Shown here: in pieces, positions 11,131 to 21,924 of the stretch | Position numbering within the stretch: position 1 is the first letter of the stretch | How the letters are laid out: each line of letters opens with the position of its first letter | The notes under the pieces: model-generated | Told to the model about the DNA's origin: nothing | The model's input: the letters and a program-made list of their open reading frames with translations, nothing else | The model's database searches: none | Made by a program: the position numbers and the translations under genes | Assembly (NCBI GenBank): GCA_032622095.1 | Contig: CP136068.1 | Location: 10,831,729-10,895,728, forward strand | Length of the DNA: 64,000 nucleotides | Source: Siphonodentalium dalli | Lineage: Eukaryota; Mollusca; Scaphopoda; Gadilida; Siphonodentaliidae | Direction: 5' to 3'

Positions 11131-12041
11131 ACTGAATAAAACAGTTGAAGTTGAAGTGATGAAGACCGCATCAACATGTTGATTTTACCGTGAAGACACA
11201 CCACAGCACATAGAAACTATCGACCCCTTCCAACAGTTGCTTAGAGCATGGCACACTTGTAAATATGTGCATGTATGAATCTTGATGATATAATCAGAAC
11301 ATCAATCTAAATGCACGCATGTGGTCGAATAATACAGTCCTACTAAACGTTAATTAGTGGGTTATAAAATACATTTTAATTTATTTATGTTTACAAGTGA
11401 GATAATATATATTCATACATCAATTCACCATCTTGAATGTCCACTTTAGCAGATTTAATGTCACTAAGAGCATTTTCAGGAAACGGCAAGTGGGCGTGTG
11501 TACTAAGCTTAGTTTACACGACTATATACGTGTTCCTAATATGGCCTGAGTGGTGTTTATTCCGGACAAACCACCGCCGAGTCACAGTAAATTCAAGACA
11601 ATTGGCATGGGGTCGGTCAGTAAAGAGCTACAGGCGGGTTATATAACCATATCCTATTTATTAAGGGTCAGACGCTTTTTTGCATAAATCAATGCAGGAA
11701 ACATTGCAAGATAATTTCAACAAAGAATTTCTCTGGATTTTTTCGGTGACAAATTTTGAATGTCACCGTCCATCATCTTCATTGTATATATAATCTGAAC
11801 AATTATTAATTGATAACAAAAACATTGGATTTTAATATATTTCAGAGATTGGACACATTTAGGTACACAGGGCTGCTAACTGACAAGAAATATAATTAAT
11901 AATTTCACTCTCATCAATCCAACAACCAGATAGATAATTGGTTTGACTGTGTGAGAAGAAGCATCATTTGTGCCATAATCTTGAGTTGAGCTTTGAATGT
12001 GCACGATATATAGACAGAACACAACGAGTGTTTGAATGGAC
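11131..12041. other. Unassigned sequence
   Basis: No gene is recognisable. Short reading frames here have no domain features. Confidence 0.3.
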
Positions 12042-12087
12042 CGCGTTTTACACAACTCGTTGTGAATGGCGGAGGGATATATTTTTG
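12042..12087. repeat. Outer inverted repeat of the nested stack, left
   Basis: The sequence 'gcgttttacacaactcgttg' followed by 'tgaatggcggaggga' is the reverse complement of 30058-30106, about 18 kb away. Everything between (retrotransposon, two palindromes, TTAA element) sits inside this pair. This suggests a short hairpin element that received the retrotransposon in its loop. Confidence 0.65.
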
Positions 12088-13433
12088 TATTGACGTTGCA
12101 TCAAATATACCCATGAACCATCCTGTAAATAAGGAAAATCCAAGCATCGTCAAAATCGAAGAGAACTGTATTTCGCCTGAGACTTATAGCCTGAAACCAA
12201 TCTCTGAAGAGTTCTTCTCCAAAGAGATATGTAAGCTAAACTCAAAAAAGGCTACTGGCATTGATGGTATCTCAGCAAAAATGCTGAAAATATGTAACTC
12301 AGCAATCCACGTGCCTTTGAGTAATCTTTTTAACCACTCTCTGTTTGTCGTTGTTTTCCCAGATAGCCTTAAAGTTGCTCAAGTGACACCTATACACAAG
12401 AAAATTTTGAGTAAGGAAAACTACAGGCCTGTTAGTATTTTACCTACTTTATCAAAATTATTTGAGAAAGCGATAAATTCACAGCTACAAATGCATTTTG
12501 ACTCTATTTTTAACCCCGCTCTCTCAGCTTTTAGGAAGCATCATGGGTGCAGTGACGTAATGTTAAGTGCCATTGAAGACTGGCACAGGGCACTTGACAA
12601 ACATGAAAGTGTTGCCGCTGTAATGATGGACCTTTCAAAGGCTTTTGATTGTCTACCTCATGATCTTATGTTAGAGAAACTACGTGCATATAATCTATGT
12701 GAAAAGTCGGTATCTTATATGGGGAGATATCTTTCTGGTCGCAGACAATGCGTTAAACTTGGCTCCAGTGTGAGTTCCTGGGGGTGCATCACCAAGGGTG
12801 TACCACAGGGATAAAAAAAATTAACATCTTTCTGAATGACATTTTCGGCTTTGTGAAGGACTGCTCCCTATATAATTATGCAGACGATAACACAATTTCC
12901 TTCTCTCACAAGGACCCTGATGTTGTTCGGAGCACTCTGGAATCTGATAGCCTTCATCTCATTGAGTGGTTCGCACTGAATGGCATGAAGGCAAATCCAG
13001 AGAAGTTCCAAGCATTATCATTGGGTCCCAAAAGTAAATCTATAACTGGCATAAATGCTTCACATCTTATACCATGTATCGAGGAAGTGAAATTACTCGG
13101 TATAACTCTGGACTGTAAATTGACGTTTAACACTCACATTGATTCGCTATGTGCAAAGGCATCAAGGCAGCTAAATGTCTTAAAGAGACTTGGACATATG
13201 CTGACCCTCTCAGGCAAAAAATGTATCTTCAAATCTTTCATCCTCACAAATTTTAATTACTGCCCTCTTACCTGTCATTTCTGCAGTGTGTCTTCTACCG
13301 ACGGGCTGGAGAAAATTCAGGAGAGAGCCTTTCGTTTTATCTATAATGACTACACATCTGATTATGACTTTCTCCTAAAGCTTGCAAACTGTGAGCATCT
13401 ACATCTCCAAAGACTCAGACTTAAGGCACTCAC
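12088..13433 (+). pseudogene. Non-LTR retrotransposon reverse transcriptase, left part
   Basis: This is a 5'-truncated LINE ORF2. Two frames (12032-12814 and 12784-13467) carry the reverse-transcriptase motifs in order: 'KKATGIDGISAKMLK', 'NYRPVSILPTLSKLFEKAI', 'DLSKAFDCLPHDLM', 'GVPQG', then the catalytic 'YADD' near 12877 and 'KLLGITLDCKLTFNTHI'. A small deletion right after GVPQG removes the usual SILGPLL-like block and shifts the frame. The layout fits the jockey/CR1-L2 group; I cannot name a family more closely. The ORF stops at 13433 because the palindromic element is inserted there, and coding resumes at 22931. No endonuclease domain is present upstream. Confidence 0.9.
13428..13433. 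repeat. 6-bp target-site duplication (left) of the palindrome
   Basis: ACTCAC sits immediately outside the left terminus (AGTAGTATGGGAGG) and is repeated at 22931-22936 immediately outside the right terminus. Removing the element and one ACTCAC copy restores an open retrotransposon reading frame across the junction. Confidence 0.9.
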
Positions 13434-14055
13434 AGTAGTATGGGAGGCTCGTTACATCCACATCTAAAAATAGATTTTTTGGGGGTAAAATTGTTTGTAC
13501 TAAAATATTCCAACAAAAACAAAATTCAAAACCCAAAATTTTATTTCAAAATTTTCAAAAAAAAAGTTTTTAAAAATCTCAAAAAATTTATAATGAGTTT
13601 TCGGTCTCTTACCCAAATATCTGCCGACTATTAAATGTCGAATGTTTTTTAAATTATTTGCGTGTAATATCTTTTGTTATTTTTGTTCAACCAAATTTTA
13701 AATATTTTTCATGAAACTCTTTTAATTTTATTAATCGATGTTTAGAAATAGTTTTATACCAATCATATGTGTATGGACAGGTCCGAGTCGCTGTAATTTT
13801 GGACAGTGTCACCATCGGTATGAATGCATACATTCCAGTGTTTATCAATCAGACGCAGCCCATACTCATATAATTGTCATACCTGAAATAATTTGACACC
13901 ATTACTCTTACATAAATAATAAAGGGCGTTTATTCTTTACTTCTCTATCCCGATGAAGTTATTGAGTATATGACAGGTGTGCATTATCGCGAATTATAAA
14001 TTATTGAGATGTTGTACTATTTTGAAAGCAGTCACGATATTTGAGCGTGTCCAAA

Positions 14056-14210
14056 AAATTTCAAAACTTCCAAAACTTCCAAAACTTTCAAAAATTTCAA
14101 AATTTTTAAAAACTTCAAAAATTTCAAAAACTTCAAAAATTTCAAAATTTTCAAAATTTCAAAAATTTCAAAAAATTCCAAAATTTCCAAAAACTTCAAA
14201 AATTTCAATA
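14056..14210. repeat. Degenerate 'cttcaaaaatttcaaaa' microsatellite, left arm
   Basis: Short tandem units alternate 'aaaatttc' and 'aaaacttc'. The inverted counterpart is at 22155-22312, with different unit numbers and order. The lysine/phenylalanine-rich frames across both are low-complexity translations and not evidence of a gene. Confidence 0.85.
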
Positions 14211-14757
14211 TAATGAAGATGACGAGCAACCAATTTTCGACTGGCCTGAGGCATTACGTTATGGAATGAATAACGACAGCGGATCAGAATGTGATCATAC
14301 ACGCAATAATAGAAGTTACTTTGATGTTGTTGTTATGAATAGAATTTTATCAACCTTACATATTAACAGTTTATTGAGTTATGCATACATATAGTACGTC
14401 ACTTGGACATTCTATCAGTTTATCACGTGATCACTAAATGTAGCAATCGGGTATCCACCGATGCCTGCAATGTATTATTTATAATAATTGGACTCATTTA
14501 TCTCACGTAAATAATACTCTTAGTTGTTCCAATAAAATAGTTATCAAATTCGATCACCAATAGATTTGACTGTGGAATATAACGACCTTTAACTTATTTA
14601 TCGATCTATGTTAGAACATGGTCTTAACAAAAAACATGACCATAACAAAAATTACCTTACCTTTATGCATGAATCTAATTTGACCATGCGTAAATATTGT
14701 CAGCTTATCATTGGATTTACTCATCAGCCGATAAGCTCAGGTACAATTGTATCATGT

Positions 14758-14973
14758 TTACATGGACTGACTGCGGTCATAGCGTGACGAGTAAAATGTG
14801 ATGTTTACACACTTAAGCTCTGGATAAACAATACATATCGCATCTGAATGAATTTCTGGAATGTAGGTTAGCCATGCGTTCACAGACACTGGAATAAAAT
14901 AGTCACTGTCTATAGAGAAGTATGACCTTGTACGTAAATAATAAAGCGCGTGGTCGAGTCTATTCATTCTCAA
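14758..14973 (-). CDS. Small 71-aa ORF, left-arm copy (hypothetical)
   Basis: This small reading frame translates identically to its counterpart at 20712-20927 in the other arm. It has no recognised domain. It includes 'YFIPVSVNAWLTYIPEIH' and 'DAICIVYPELKCVNITFYS', with no transmembrane segment or signal peptide. Identity between arms may only reflect how recently the arms were copied, so coding status is uncertain. It is oriented like the ATPase, reading outward. Confidence 0.3.
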   Translation of the reverse strand: MRMNRLDHALYYLRTRSYFSIDSDYFIPVSVNAWLTYIPEIHSDAICIVYPELKCVNITFYSSRYDRSQSM

Positions 14974-15349
14974 TAATAGATCGTCATTTAGTCAAAACAG
15001 TATGATGTCCTTTATCCCCCACACATTGGAGCCACACATTACTTGATGTTCACTTATACAGTTGTATGTCAATTATCAGTGGAGTGTCAGTGTACTTCAT
15101 TGTGAATTAAATCACTCTGGGTTATTTGACTATAAACTATAAACATGTTACACCACAGCCGAGGGTTATTGTAATTTAATGAAAATGTCACACCGAGGTA
15201 CGCCATCTTGATTGCTTTCAAAAATAGTGCAACTTACCTGTTGGTAATACACGAATGAAGAGCGTTTAACTGATACGAAATTACTACACGAATGAACTGA
15301 GTCTTGACATTTATATTTCACATCTTTCTTAAATGTTCCAACACATACA

Positions 15350-15545
15350 TACATAGACATAGTGTTATACAGTCTTATATGTACACACGCTACGACACCA
15401 TTAAAGGTGGACAATACACTCACGATGTGACAACATATACAGACATAGGCATAGTGTTATACAGTCTTCTATGTACCAACGCTATGACATAATTAAAGGG
15501 GGATAATGCACGCACGGTGTGGAATGTTAAAGTGACACGAAACAA
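15350..15545. repeat. Short tandem duplication, left arm
   Basis: Two imperfect units of about 90 bp share 'catagtgttatacagtctt' and 'aaaggnggataatncac'-like phrases. The same pair is present inverted in the right arm at 20145-20345, so the duplication predates the formation of the two arms. Confidence 0.6.
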
Positions 15546-15811
15546 GGGACGTGATGCAATATTGGTGTTTGAATATTAAAGGAACACAAGACACTCTAAA
15601 GGGACACTCATTATGAATGAATGTTAACAATACAAGCGCAGTGGTTGAAAGTTAAAATGACACAGAACAATATTTAAAGTTCAAATTTTCGGGCACTTAA
15701 TGCGCCTTTTATCATTACGTATCGTTTCTCACTCTACAATTCCCAATAATCCACTCACTCTCTCCCCGCTTATAGATATATAACGAAAACGAGAATATCA
15801 TGTTGATGAAG

Positions 15812-15817
15812 TTTATT
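15812..15817 (-). terminator. Polyadenylation signal of the left ATPase copy
   Basis: TTTATT (AATAAA on the - strand) starts 6 nt after the stop codon of the left ATPase copy. It mirrors the signal at 19868-19873. Confidence 0.6.
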
Positions 15818-15822
15818 GAAAT

Positions 15823-17531
15823 TTAATCGTCCGAATTGTCATCACTTTCGTCAGAAGTGTCATTTGTTTCGTCCATGAATTTTTCTAGCATCGGTTTGTA
15901 CTTTAATATTGACATTTTCACTGCATCACATTCTCCATAACCATTATTCAAATATTTGTCGACTTTATCCATGACTCTGTTGTGCAGAGTCACATTGCGC
16001 AGCTGCAGATACGATACTATTGTCCAAGCATAACCATTCATAAAGTGATTCATATCTTTACTTTTAAGGTCCTTGTCAGCTTGTTCTTTTGCTTCTGTTT
16101 CTTTCGAACCATTTTCCTTATACGTGTCCACTTTATCAATCCATTCCTCATGTGTTTTATCTCTACTCTCATCACACAAACTTTTGAAGTATTCATCTTC
16201 ATTCAATTTAAATTTAATTTTCTTATTCTGACTATCATCCGTGTCCTCAGTTAATTTTCGTTTTAACTTATTTTCTTGACACCAGTTTTTTTTACGTGTC
16301 TCTGAACATCATAATGATCTTCGAACAAAAGCCTGCAGTCATTACAAGGGTACGACATGTCTTCTCGAATGTCTATGTTTTGACGGTTCTTCTTATTAAT
16401 TTCATCTAGCTCACCAGGTGGCCTTATGTCGTTAGTATAGTCATTATGTTGACCCTGGGGCACAATATAATTATATGCTATGCCCTTCTGTTGACCGGGG
16501 AGTTCTCTGTCATCGTATTTCATCGCATTCTGTTGACCCTGGGTCTCAGTGTCTTTTGTATGTTTTTTCATCCCATTCTGTTCATCTGGGTGTTCTCTGT
16601 CTTTTTGGAGATTATATTTCATGCCATTCCATTCACCCATATGTTGGTTCGTGTCCTATTTTAGTACATTCTGTCGCAGACGTAATGCGTCCGGTGTTGC
16701 GGCTTTTAAATCCACCAGTAGGTAACCGTACGGTTCACTCGTCGCTTCCGAAAACTCTCGAACCATACGCTGAGGACATTCAGGATACATCTGTCTTGAT
16801 AATGTTGAAATTAATCCCTTGTCGATTGGGTTATTGAACAATACCAAATATTGACAATTTCGTCGTTGCGTTGGATCTTTGTTGTAGTAGAAATTCTGGT
16901 TCAAACTTATCAAAGATAAGTTCAAATGGTGACTTCCTTCGGAATGCAAATCATTAACTCTCTGGTCTTTTGATGAAGTTTGCATCAAGTCATCGAGTAT
17001 AACTAGATTTTTATACCGGGGGTTGATAAGAGAATCCAAGTTTGCTGGTATTCCTCGTATAAAGTTGACCTGAGGGGTGACGGTATACTTTATTTCGTCA
17101 TATAGGGGCTGCCAATATTTATAAAACCATATTATTCTGTCAGGTGCGGGTGATATTTTTGAGGCAGACTTTTGTAGCAAGGTTTTCACGAAGTATGTCT
17201 TCCCACTAGATGTCGGTCCACTTACACATGCCGTGAATGGATGCTTGAAAATAAAATCTTCTTGGACATTGGCCATTGGATCATCAAAGCAGGATGTTAT
17301 GTCGCTTTGTTGCTGTTTCCCCTGCTGGTGTTGTAGTATCTGGTGTTGCTGTAATGGCTGTTGTTGTGGCTGATGTTGCTGCTGCCTGTTAATGCTACTG
17401 TTTGTTGCTGATGCTTGGTGCTGCTGTTGTGGGTGTCGGTTAACAAACTCAGTGTGCTTAGATTGTACATGTCTTATTAAATCATGGTTCCGCACATACT
17501 CACTAGAGCAAATTGAACACTGGTGCTTCAT
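15823..17531 (-). pseudogene. Packaging ATPase, left-arm copy, broken
   Basis: This is the inverted counterpart of the intact gene at 18156-19862, with the same start context and domains. Two lesions disable it. The Glu codon after 'RLRQNVLK' is a TAG stop (cta at 16656-16658 on the + strand). A homopolymer is expanded from six to eight (T run at 16286-16293), shifting the frame in the second zinc finger. Fragments 16656-17531, 16263-16640 and 15823-16206 remain open on either side. The first fragment alone still encodes the N-terminal zinc finger, the Gln-rich linker and the whole ATPase domain, so a truncated 291-aa ATPase could in principle still be made. Confidence 0.9.
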
Positions 17532-17771
17532 TTATACTTGACTAAAATGTCTCGGTATATGGATTTCCTTTATACAAATGTTCCTTATAACCTAAAATAT
17601 GTCCTGTCCGTATGTTTGATAACTTTATGTAGATGAAATAGTCTTCCGGAGAAGCACTGTGTAGACGGGGAATCAACAGGTCTTGTCGGTAAGAGAGTCA
17701 GACGAGAAGTGAAGTCTCGGCTATTAAAACATAGTAATGCGATAGCGAACATCAAACGAGTCTGGGCACGC

Positions 17772-17915
17772 ATATCTGTCAAAAGATACAATAGCAGTCA
17801 TTGGTCAATCTATCCTCGGTATCACTTTTCGATTTACAAAATCAATTTCACCGAGAGGTTCCCTCGTCATTGGTAGTGACGTAATTGCGGCGTTTTGCGG
17901 TATTTTACTGCGGCG
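17772..17915. promoter_or_regulatory. Unique central spacer between palindrome arms
   Basis: These 144 bp are the only part of the element not repeated in inverted orientation. They separate two divergently transcribed ATPase genes, so the spacer and its flanks must carry or adjoin both promoters. It includes a G+C-rich patch ('gcggcgttttgcggtatttt') unlike its surroundings. A promoter or replication role is inference from position. Confidence 0.45.
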
Positions 17916-18089
17916 GCGTGCCCAGACTCGTTTGATGTTCGCTATCGCATTACTATGTTTTAATAGCCGAGACTTCACTTCTCGTCTGACTCTCTTACCG
18001 ACAAGACCTGTTGATTCCCCGTCTACACAGTGCTTCTCCGGAAGACTATTTCATCTACATAAAGTTATCAAACATACGGACAGGACATA

Positions 18090-18155
18090 TTTTAGGTTAT
18101 AAGGAACATTTGTATAAAGGAAATCAATATACCGAGACATTTTAGTCAAGTATAA
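18090..18155 (+). promoter_or_regulatory. Probable core promoter of the ATPase gene
   Basis: The 66 bp before the start codon are AT-rich with TATA-like strings ('tgtataaagg' and 'gtataaatg'). They are mirrored exactly in the left arm. No initiator or motif beyond TATA can be claimed. Confidence 0.35.
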
Positions 18156-19862
18156 ATGAAGCACCAGTGTTCAATTTGCTCTAGTGAGTATGTGCGGAAC
18201 CATGATTTAATAAGACATGTACAATCTAAGCACACTGAGTTTGTTAACCGACACCCACAACAGCAGCACCAAGCATCAGCAACAAACAGTAGCAGTAACA
18301 GGCAGCAGCAACATCAGCCACAACAACAGCCATTACAGCAACACCAGATACTACAACACCAGCAGGGGAAACAGCAACAAAGCGACATAACATCCTGCTT
18401 TGATGATCCAATGGCCAATGTCCAAGAAGATTTTATTTTCAAGCATCCATTCACGGCATGTGTAAGTGGACCGACATCTAGTGGGAAGACATACTTCGTG
18501 AAAACCTTGCTACAAAAGTCTGCCTCAAAAATATCACCCGCACCTGACAGAATAATATGGTTTTATAAATATTGGCAGCCCCTATATGACGAAATAAAGT
18601 ATACCGTCACCCCTCAGGTCAACTTTATACGAGGAATACCAGCAAACTTGGATTCTCTTATCAACCCCCGGTATAAAAATCTAGTTATACTCGATGACTT
18701 GATGCAAACTTCATCAAAAGACCAGAGAGTTAATGATTTGCATTCCGAAGGAAGTCACCATTTGAACTTATCCTTGATAAGTTTGAACCAGAATTTCTAC
18801 TACAACAAAGATCCAACGCAACGACGAAATTGTCAATATTTGGTATTGTTCAATAACCCAATCGACAAGGGATTAATTTCAACATTATCAAGACAGATGT
18901 ATCCTGAATGTCCTCAGCGTATGGTTCGAGAGTTTTCGGAAGCGACGAGTGAACCGTACGGTTACCTACTGGTGGATTTAAAAGCCGCAACACCGGACGC
19001 ATTACGTCTGCGACAGAATGTACTAAAAGAGGACACGAACCAACATATGGGTGAATGGAATGGCATGAAATATAATCTCCAAAAAGACAGAGAACACCCA
19101 GATGAACAGAATGGGATGAAAAAACATACAAAAGACACTGAGACCCAGGGTCAACAGAATGCGATGAAATACGATGACAGAGAACTCCCCGGTCAACAGA
19201 AGGGCATAGCATATAATTATATTGTGCCCCAGGGTCAACATAATGACTATACTAACGACATAAGGCCACCTGGTGAGCTAGATGAAATTAATAAGAAGTA
19301 CCGTCAAAACATAGACATTCGAGAAGACATGTCGTACCCTTGTAATGACTGCGGGCTTTTGTTCGAAGATCATTATGATGTTCAGAGACACGTAAAAAAC
19401 TGGTGTCAAGAAAATAAGTTAAAACGAAAATTAACTGAGGACACGGATGATAGTCAGAATAAGAAAATTAAATTTAAATTGAATGAAGATGAATACTTCA
19501 AAAGTTTGTGTGATGAGAGTAGAGATAAAACACATGAGGAATGGAGTGATAAAGTGGACACGTATAAGGAAAATGGTTCGAAAGAAACAGAAGCAAAAGA
19601 ACAAGCTGACAAGGACCTTAAAAGTAAAGATATGAATCACTTTATGAATGGTTATGCTTGGACAATAGTATCGTATCTGCAGCTGCGCAATGGGACTCTG
19701 CACAACAGAGTCATGGATAAAGTCGACAAATATTTGAATAATGGTTATGGAGAATGTGATGCAGTGAAAATGTCAATATTAAAGTACAAACCGATGCTAG
19801 AAAAATTCATGGACGAAACAAATGACACTTCTGACGAAAGTGATGACAATTCGGACGATTAA
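18156..19862 (+). CDS. A32-like packaging ATPase with zinc fingers, intact
   Basis: This single-exon ORF of 568 codons encodes, in order: an N-terminal C2H2 zinc finger (Cys5, Cys8, His21, His26); a Gln/His-rich linker (about 35-76); a FtsK/HerA-type P-loop ATPase (about 92-290) with Walker A 'GPTSSGKT' at 105-112, Walker B 'NLVILDDL' at 175-182 and the polar 'SLNQN' motif near 209-213; a linker (about 298-370) of repeated 'GxxNGMK/GQQNAMK'-like units; a second finger of C2HC form (Cys396, Cys399, His412, Cys417); and a charged helical region with an acidic end ('DESDDNSDD'). ATPases of this class pump DNA into capsids in Polintons, adintoviruses and large DNA viruses, where they are usually shorter and lack zinc fingers. 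The start is the first Met, directly before the zinc finger. No other packaging gene is nearby, so a host-recruited or trans-acting role cannot be excluded. Confidence 0.85.
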   Translation: MKHQCSICSSEYVRNHDLIRHVQSKHTEFVNRHPQQQHQASATNSSSNRQQQHQPQQQPLQQHQILQHQQGKQQQSDITSCFDDPMANVQEDFIFKHPFTACVSGPTSSGKTYFVKTLLQKSASKISPAPDRIIWFYKYWQPLYDEIKYTVTPQVNFIRGIPANLDSLINPRYKNLVILDDLMQTSSKDQRVNDLHSEGSHHLNLSLISLNQNFYYNKDPTQRRNCQYLVLFNNPIDKGLISTLSRQMYPECPQRMVREFSEATSEPYGYLLVDLKAATPDALRLRQNVLKEDTNQHMGEWNGMKYNLQKDREHPDEQNGMKKHTKDTETQGQQNAMKYDDRELPGQQKGIAYNYIVPQGQHNDYTNDIRPPGELDEINKKYRQNIDIREDMSYPCNDCGLLFEDHYDVQRHVKNWCQENKLKRKLTEDTDDSQNKKIKFKLNEDEYFKSLCDESRDKTHEEWSDKVDTYKENGSKETEAKEQADKDLKSKDMNHFMNGYAWTIVSYLQLRNGTLHNRVMDKVDKYLNNGYGECDAVKMSILKYKPMLEKFMDETNDTSDESDDNSDD

Positions 19863-19867
19863 ATTTC

Positions 19868-19873
19868 AATAAA
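19868..19873 (+). terminator. Polyadenylation signal of the intact ATPase gene
   Basis: AATAAA starts 6 nt after the TAA stop, implying a very short 3' untranslated region. The left arm is arranged the same way. Confidence 0.6.
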
Positions 19874-20144
19874 CTTCATCAACATGATATTCTCGTTTTC
19901 GTTATATATCTATAAGCGGGGAGAGAGTGAGTGGATTATTGGGAATTGTAGAGTGAGAAACGATACGTAATGATAAAAGGCGCATTAAGTGCCCGAAAAT
20001 TTGAACTTTAAATATTGTTCTGTGTCATTTTAACTTTCAACCACTGCGCTTGTATTGTTAACATTCATTCATAATGAGTGTCCCTTTAGAGTGTCTTGTG
20101 TTCCTTTAATATTCAAACACCAATATTGCATCACGTCCCTTGTT

Positions 20145-20345
20145 TCGTGTCACTTTAACATTACACACTGTGCGTGCATTATCCCCCTTTAATTATGTCA
20201 TAGCGTTGGTACATAGAAGACTGTATAACACTATGCCTATGTCTGTATATGTTGTCACATCGTGAGTGTATTGTCCACCTTTAATGGTGTCGTAGCGTGT
20301 GTACATATAAGACTGTATAACACTATGTCTATGTATGTATGTGTT
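20145..20345. repeat. Short tandem duplication, right arm
   Basis: Two imperfect units of about 90 bp share 'gactgtataacactatg'. This is the inverted counterpart of 15350-15545. Confidence 0.6.
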
Positions 20346-20711
20346 GGAACATTTAAGAAAGATGTGAAATATAAATGTCAAGACTCAGTTCATTCGTGTA
20401 GTAATTGCGTATCAGTTAAACGCTCTTCATTCGTGTATTACCAACAGGTAAGTTGCACTATTTTTGAAAGCAATCAAGATGGCGTACCTCGGTGTGACAT
20501 TTTCATTAAATTACAATAACCCTCGGCTGTGGTGTAACATGTTTATAGTTTATAGTCAAATAACCCAGAGTGATTTAATTCACAATGAAGTACACTGACA
20601 CTCCACTGATAATTGACATACAACTGTATAAGTGAACATCAAGTAATGTGTGGCTCCAATGTGTGGGGGATAAAGGACATCATACTGTTTTGACTAAATG
20701 ACGAACTATTA

Positions 20712-20927
20712 TTGAGAATGAATAGACTCGATCACGCGCTTTATTATTTACGTACAAGGTCATACTTCTCTATAGACAGTGACTATTTTATTCCAGTGTC
20801 TGTGAACGCATGGCTAACCTACATTCCAGAAATTCATTCAGATGCGATATGTATTGTTTATCCAGAGCTTAAGTGTGTAAACATCACATTTTACTCGTCA
20901 CGCTATGACCGCAGTCAGTCCATGTAA
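20712..20927 (+). CDS. Small 71-aa ORF, right-arm copy (hypothetical)
   Basis: It gives the same translation as 14758-14973 in the left arm and lies downstream of the ATPase in the same direction. No domain is recognised. It is more likely an open frame preserved by recent arm duplication than a proven gene. Confidence 0.3.
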   Translation: MRMNRLDHALYYLRTRSYFSIDSDYFIPVSVNAWLTYIPEIHSDAICIVYPELKCVNITFYSSRYDRSQSM

Positions 20928-21247
20928 ACATGATACAATTGTACCTGAGCTTATCGGCTGATGAGTAAATCCAATGATAAGCTGACAATATTTACGCATG
21001 GTCAAATTAGATTCATGCATAAAGGTAAGGTAATTTTTGTTATAGTCATGTTTTTTGTTAAGACCATGTTCTAACATAGATCGATAAATAAGTTAAAGGT
21101 CGTTATATTCCACAGTCAAATCTATTGGTGATCGAATTTGATAACTATTTTATTGGAACAACTAAGAGTATTATTTACGTGAGATAAATGAGTCCAATTA
21201 TTATAAATAATACATTGCAGGCATCGGTGGATACCCGATTGCTACAT

Positions 21248-21924
21248 AGAGAATACCTACGGGTTTTGGTTGAATACCCGGATTATCTCATGAGTGGGTT
21301 CAAGGAAATACAGAATTTCCACGAGCGGCTACAAGCCGCGAGTGGAAATTCTGTATTTCCTTGTACCCACGAATGAGATAATCCGGGTATTCAACCAAAA
21401 CACGTAGGTGTTCTTTTTATTACATGCGCTAGTCGCTACGTTATAAACCGCCCCAAAATTGCTAGTTTTGTCCTACAGTTCACTTCAAATTGTTAGAAAG
21501 CTTCGACATTTGCATTTTGTTTACATTCCATCAATTGATTTGCTCACCACTGAATGACAAATATCGAGCAAAACGGCCATAAGAAATAGTCCCCATTGTT
21601 TTATTCTGAAATGATGCGAGAAAATTAATATATACATAATTTAATGATAAGAATATATTAAAACAAATGAGTTAACATTATAACAATTAAATAACAGTTT
21701 TACCGTAAAAATCGATAATTAAAAAAATATTCCGGCTGTTATTGATACGCTTTGAAACTTAATGTGAGTCGCCGCTGTAAACCGGAAGTAATCTCCGAAA
21801 AAGTAATACTATTGTGTTATCCATCGAGTCGGTCAGTGTTATCCATCGAGTCGGTCCAGGCGATGGATATAACGCTCCACGCCACTGCAATTTCCCACTA
21901 TTTAATGGGGAAGCATATAATAAA
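21248..21924. mobile_element. 677-bp insertion in the right arm with a long hairpin
   Basis: The left arm shows the empty site: 'gattgctacat' joins directly to 'ttagtgatcacg' there, and the right arm has 677 extra bp between them. The first 160 bp (21249-21410) form a near-perfect hairpin, with 'ggttgaatacccggattatc' and its complement, an inner stem 'aaatacagaatttccac', and a tip of GCGGCT-ACA-AGCCGC. The remainder is non-coding and holds a duplicated 'tatccatcgagtcggtc' phrase. No clear target duplication or transposase is seen, so the class is unknown. Confidence 0.75.

Larger units (their letters stand above)
13434..17771. repeat. Left arm of the Polinton-like palindrome
   Basis: From the terminus inward it holds about 600 bp of AT-rich TIR sequence, a degenerate 'caaaaatttcaaaa' microsatellite, a 71-codon small ORF, a short tandem duplication, the broken ATPase gene (outward-reading, - strand) and its promoter region. 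It pairs with 17916-22930. Confidence 0.9.

Noticed and set aside
14032-14229. Lys/Phe-rich frames over the 'caaaaatttc' array, and the right-arm 139-codon frame at 21969-22388
   Set aside because: Low-complexity translation; the two arms do not preserve the same frame.
16475-16837. 120-codon frame opposite the ATPase in both arms (also 18850-19212)
   Set aside because: Antisense shadow of the ATPase gene; it has no independent start context or domain.
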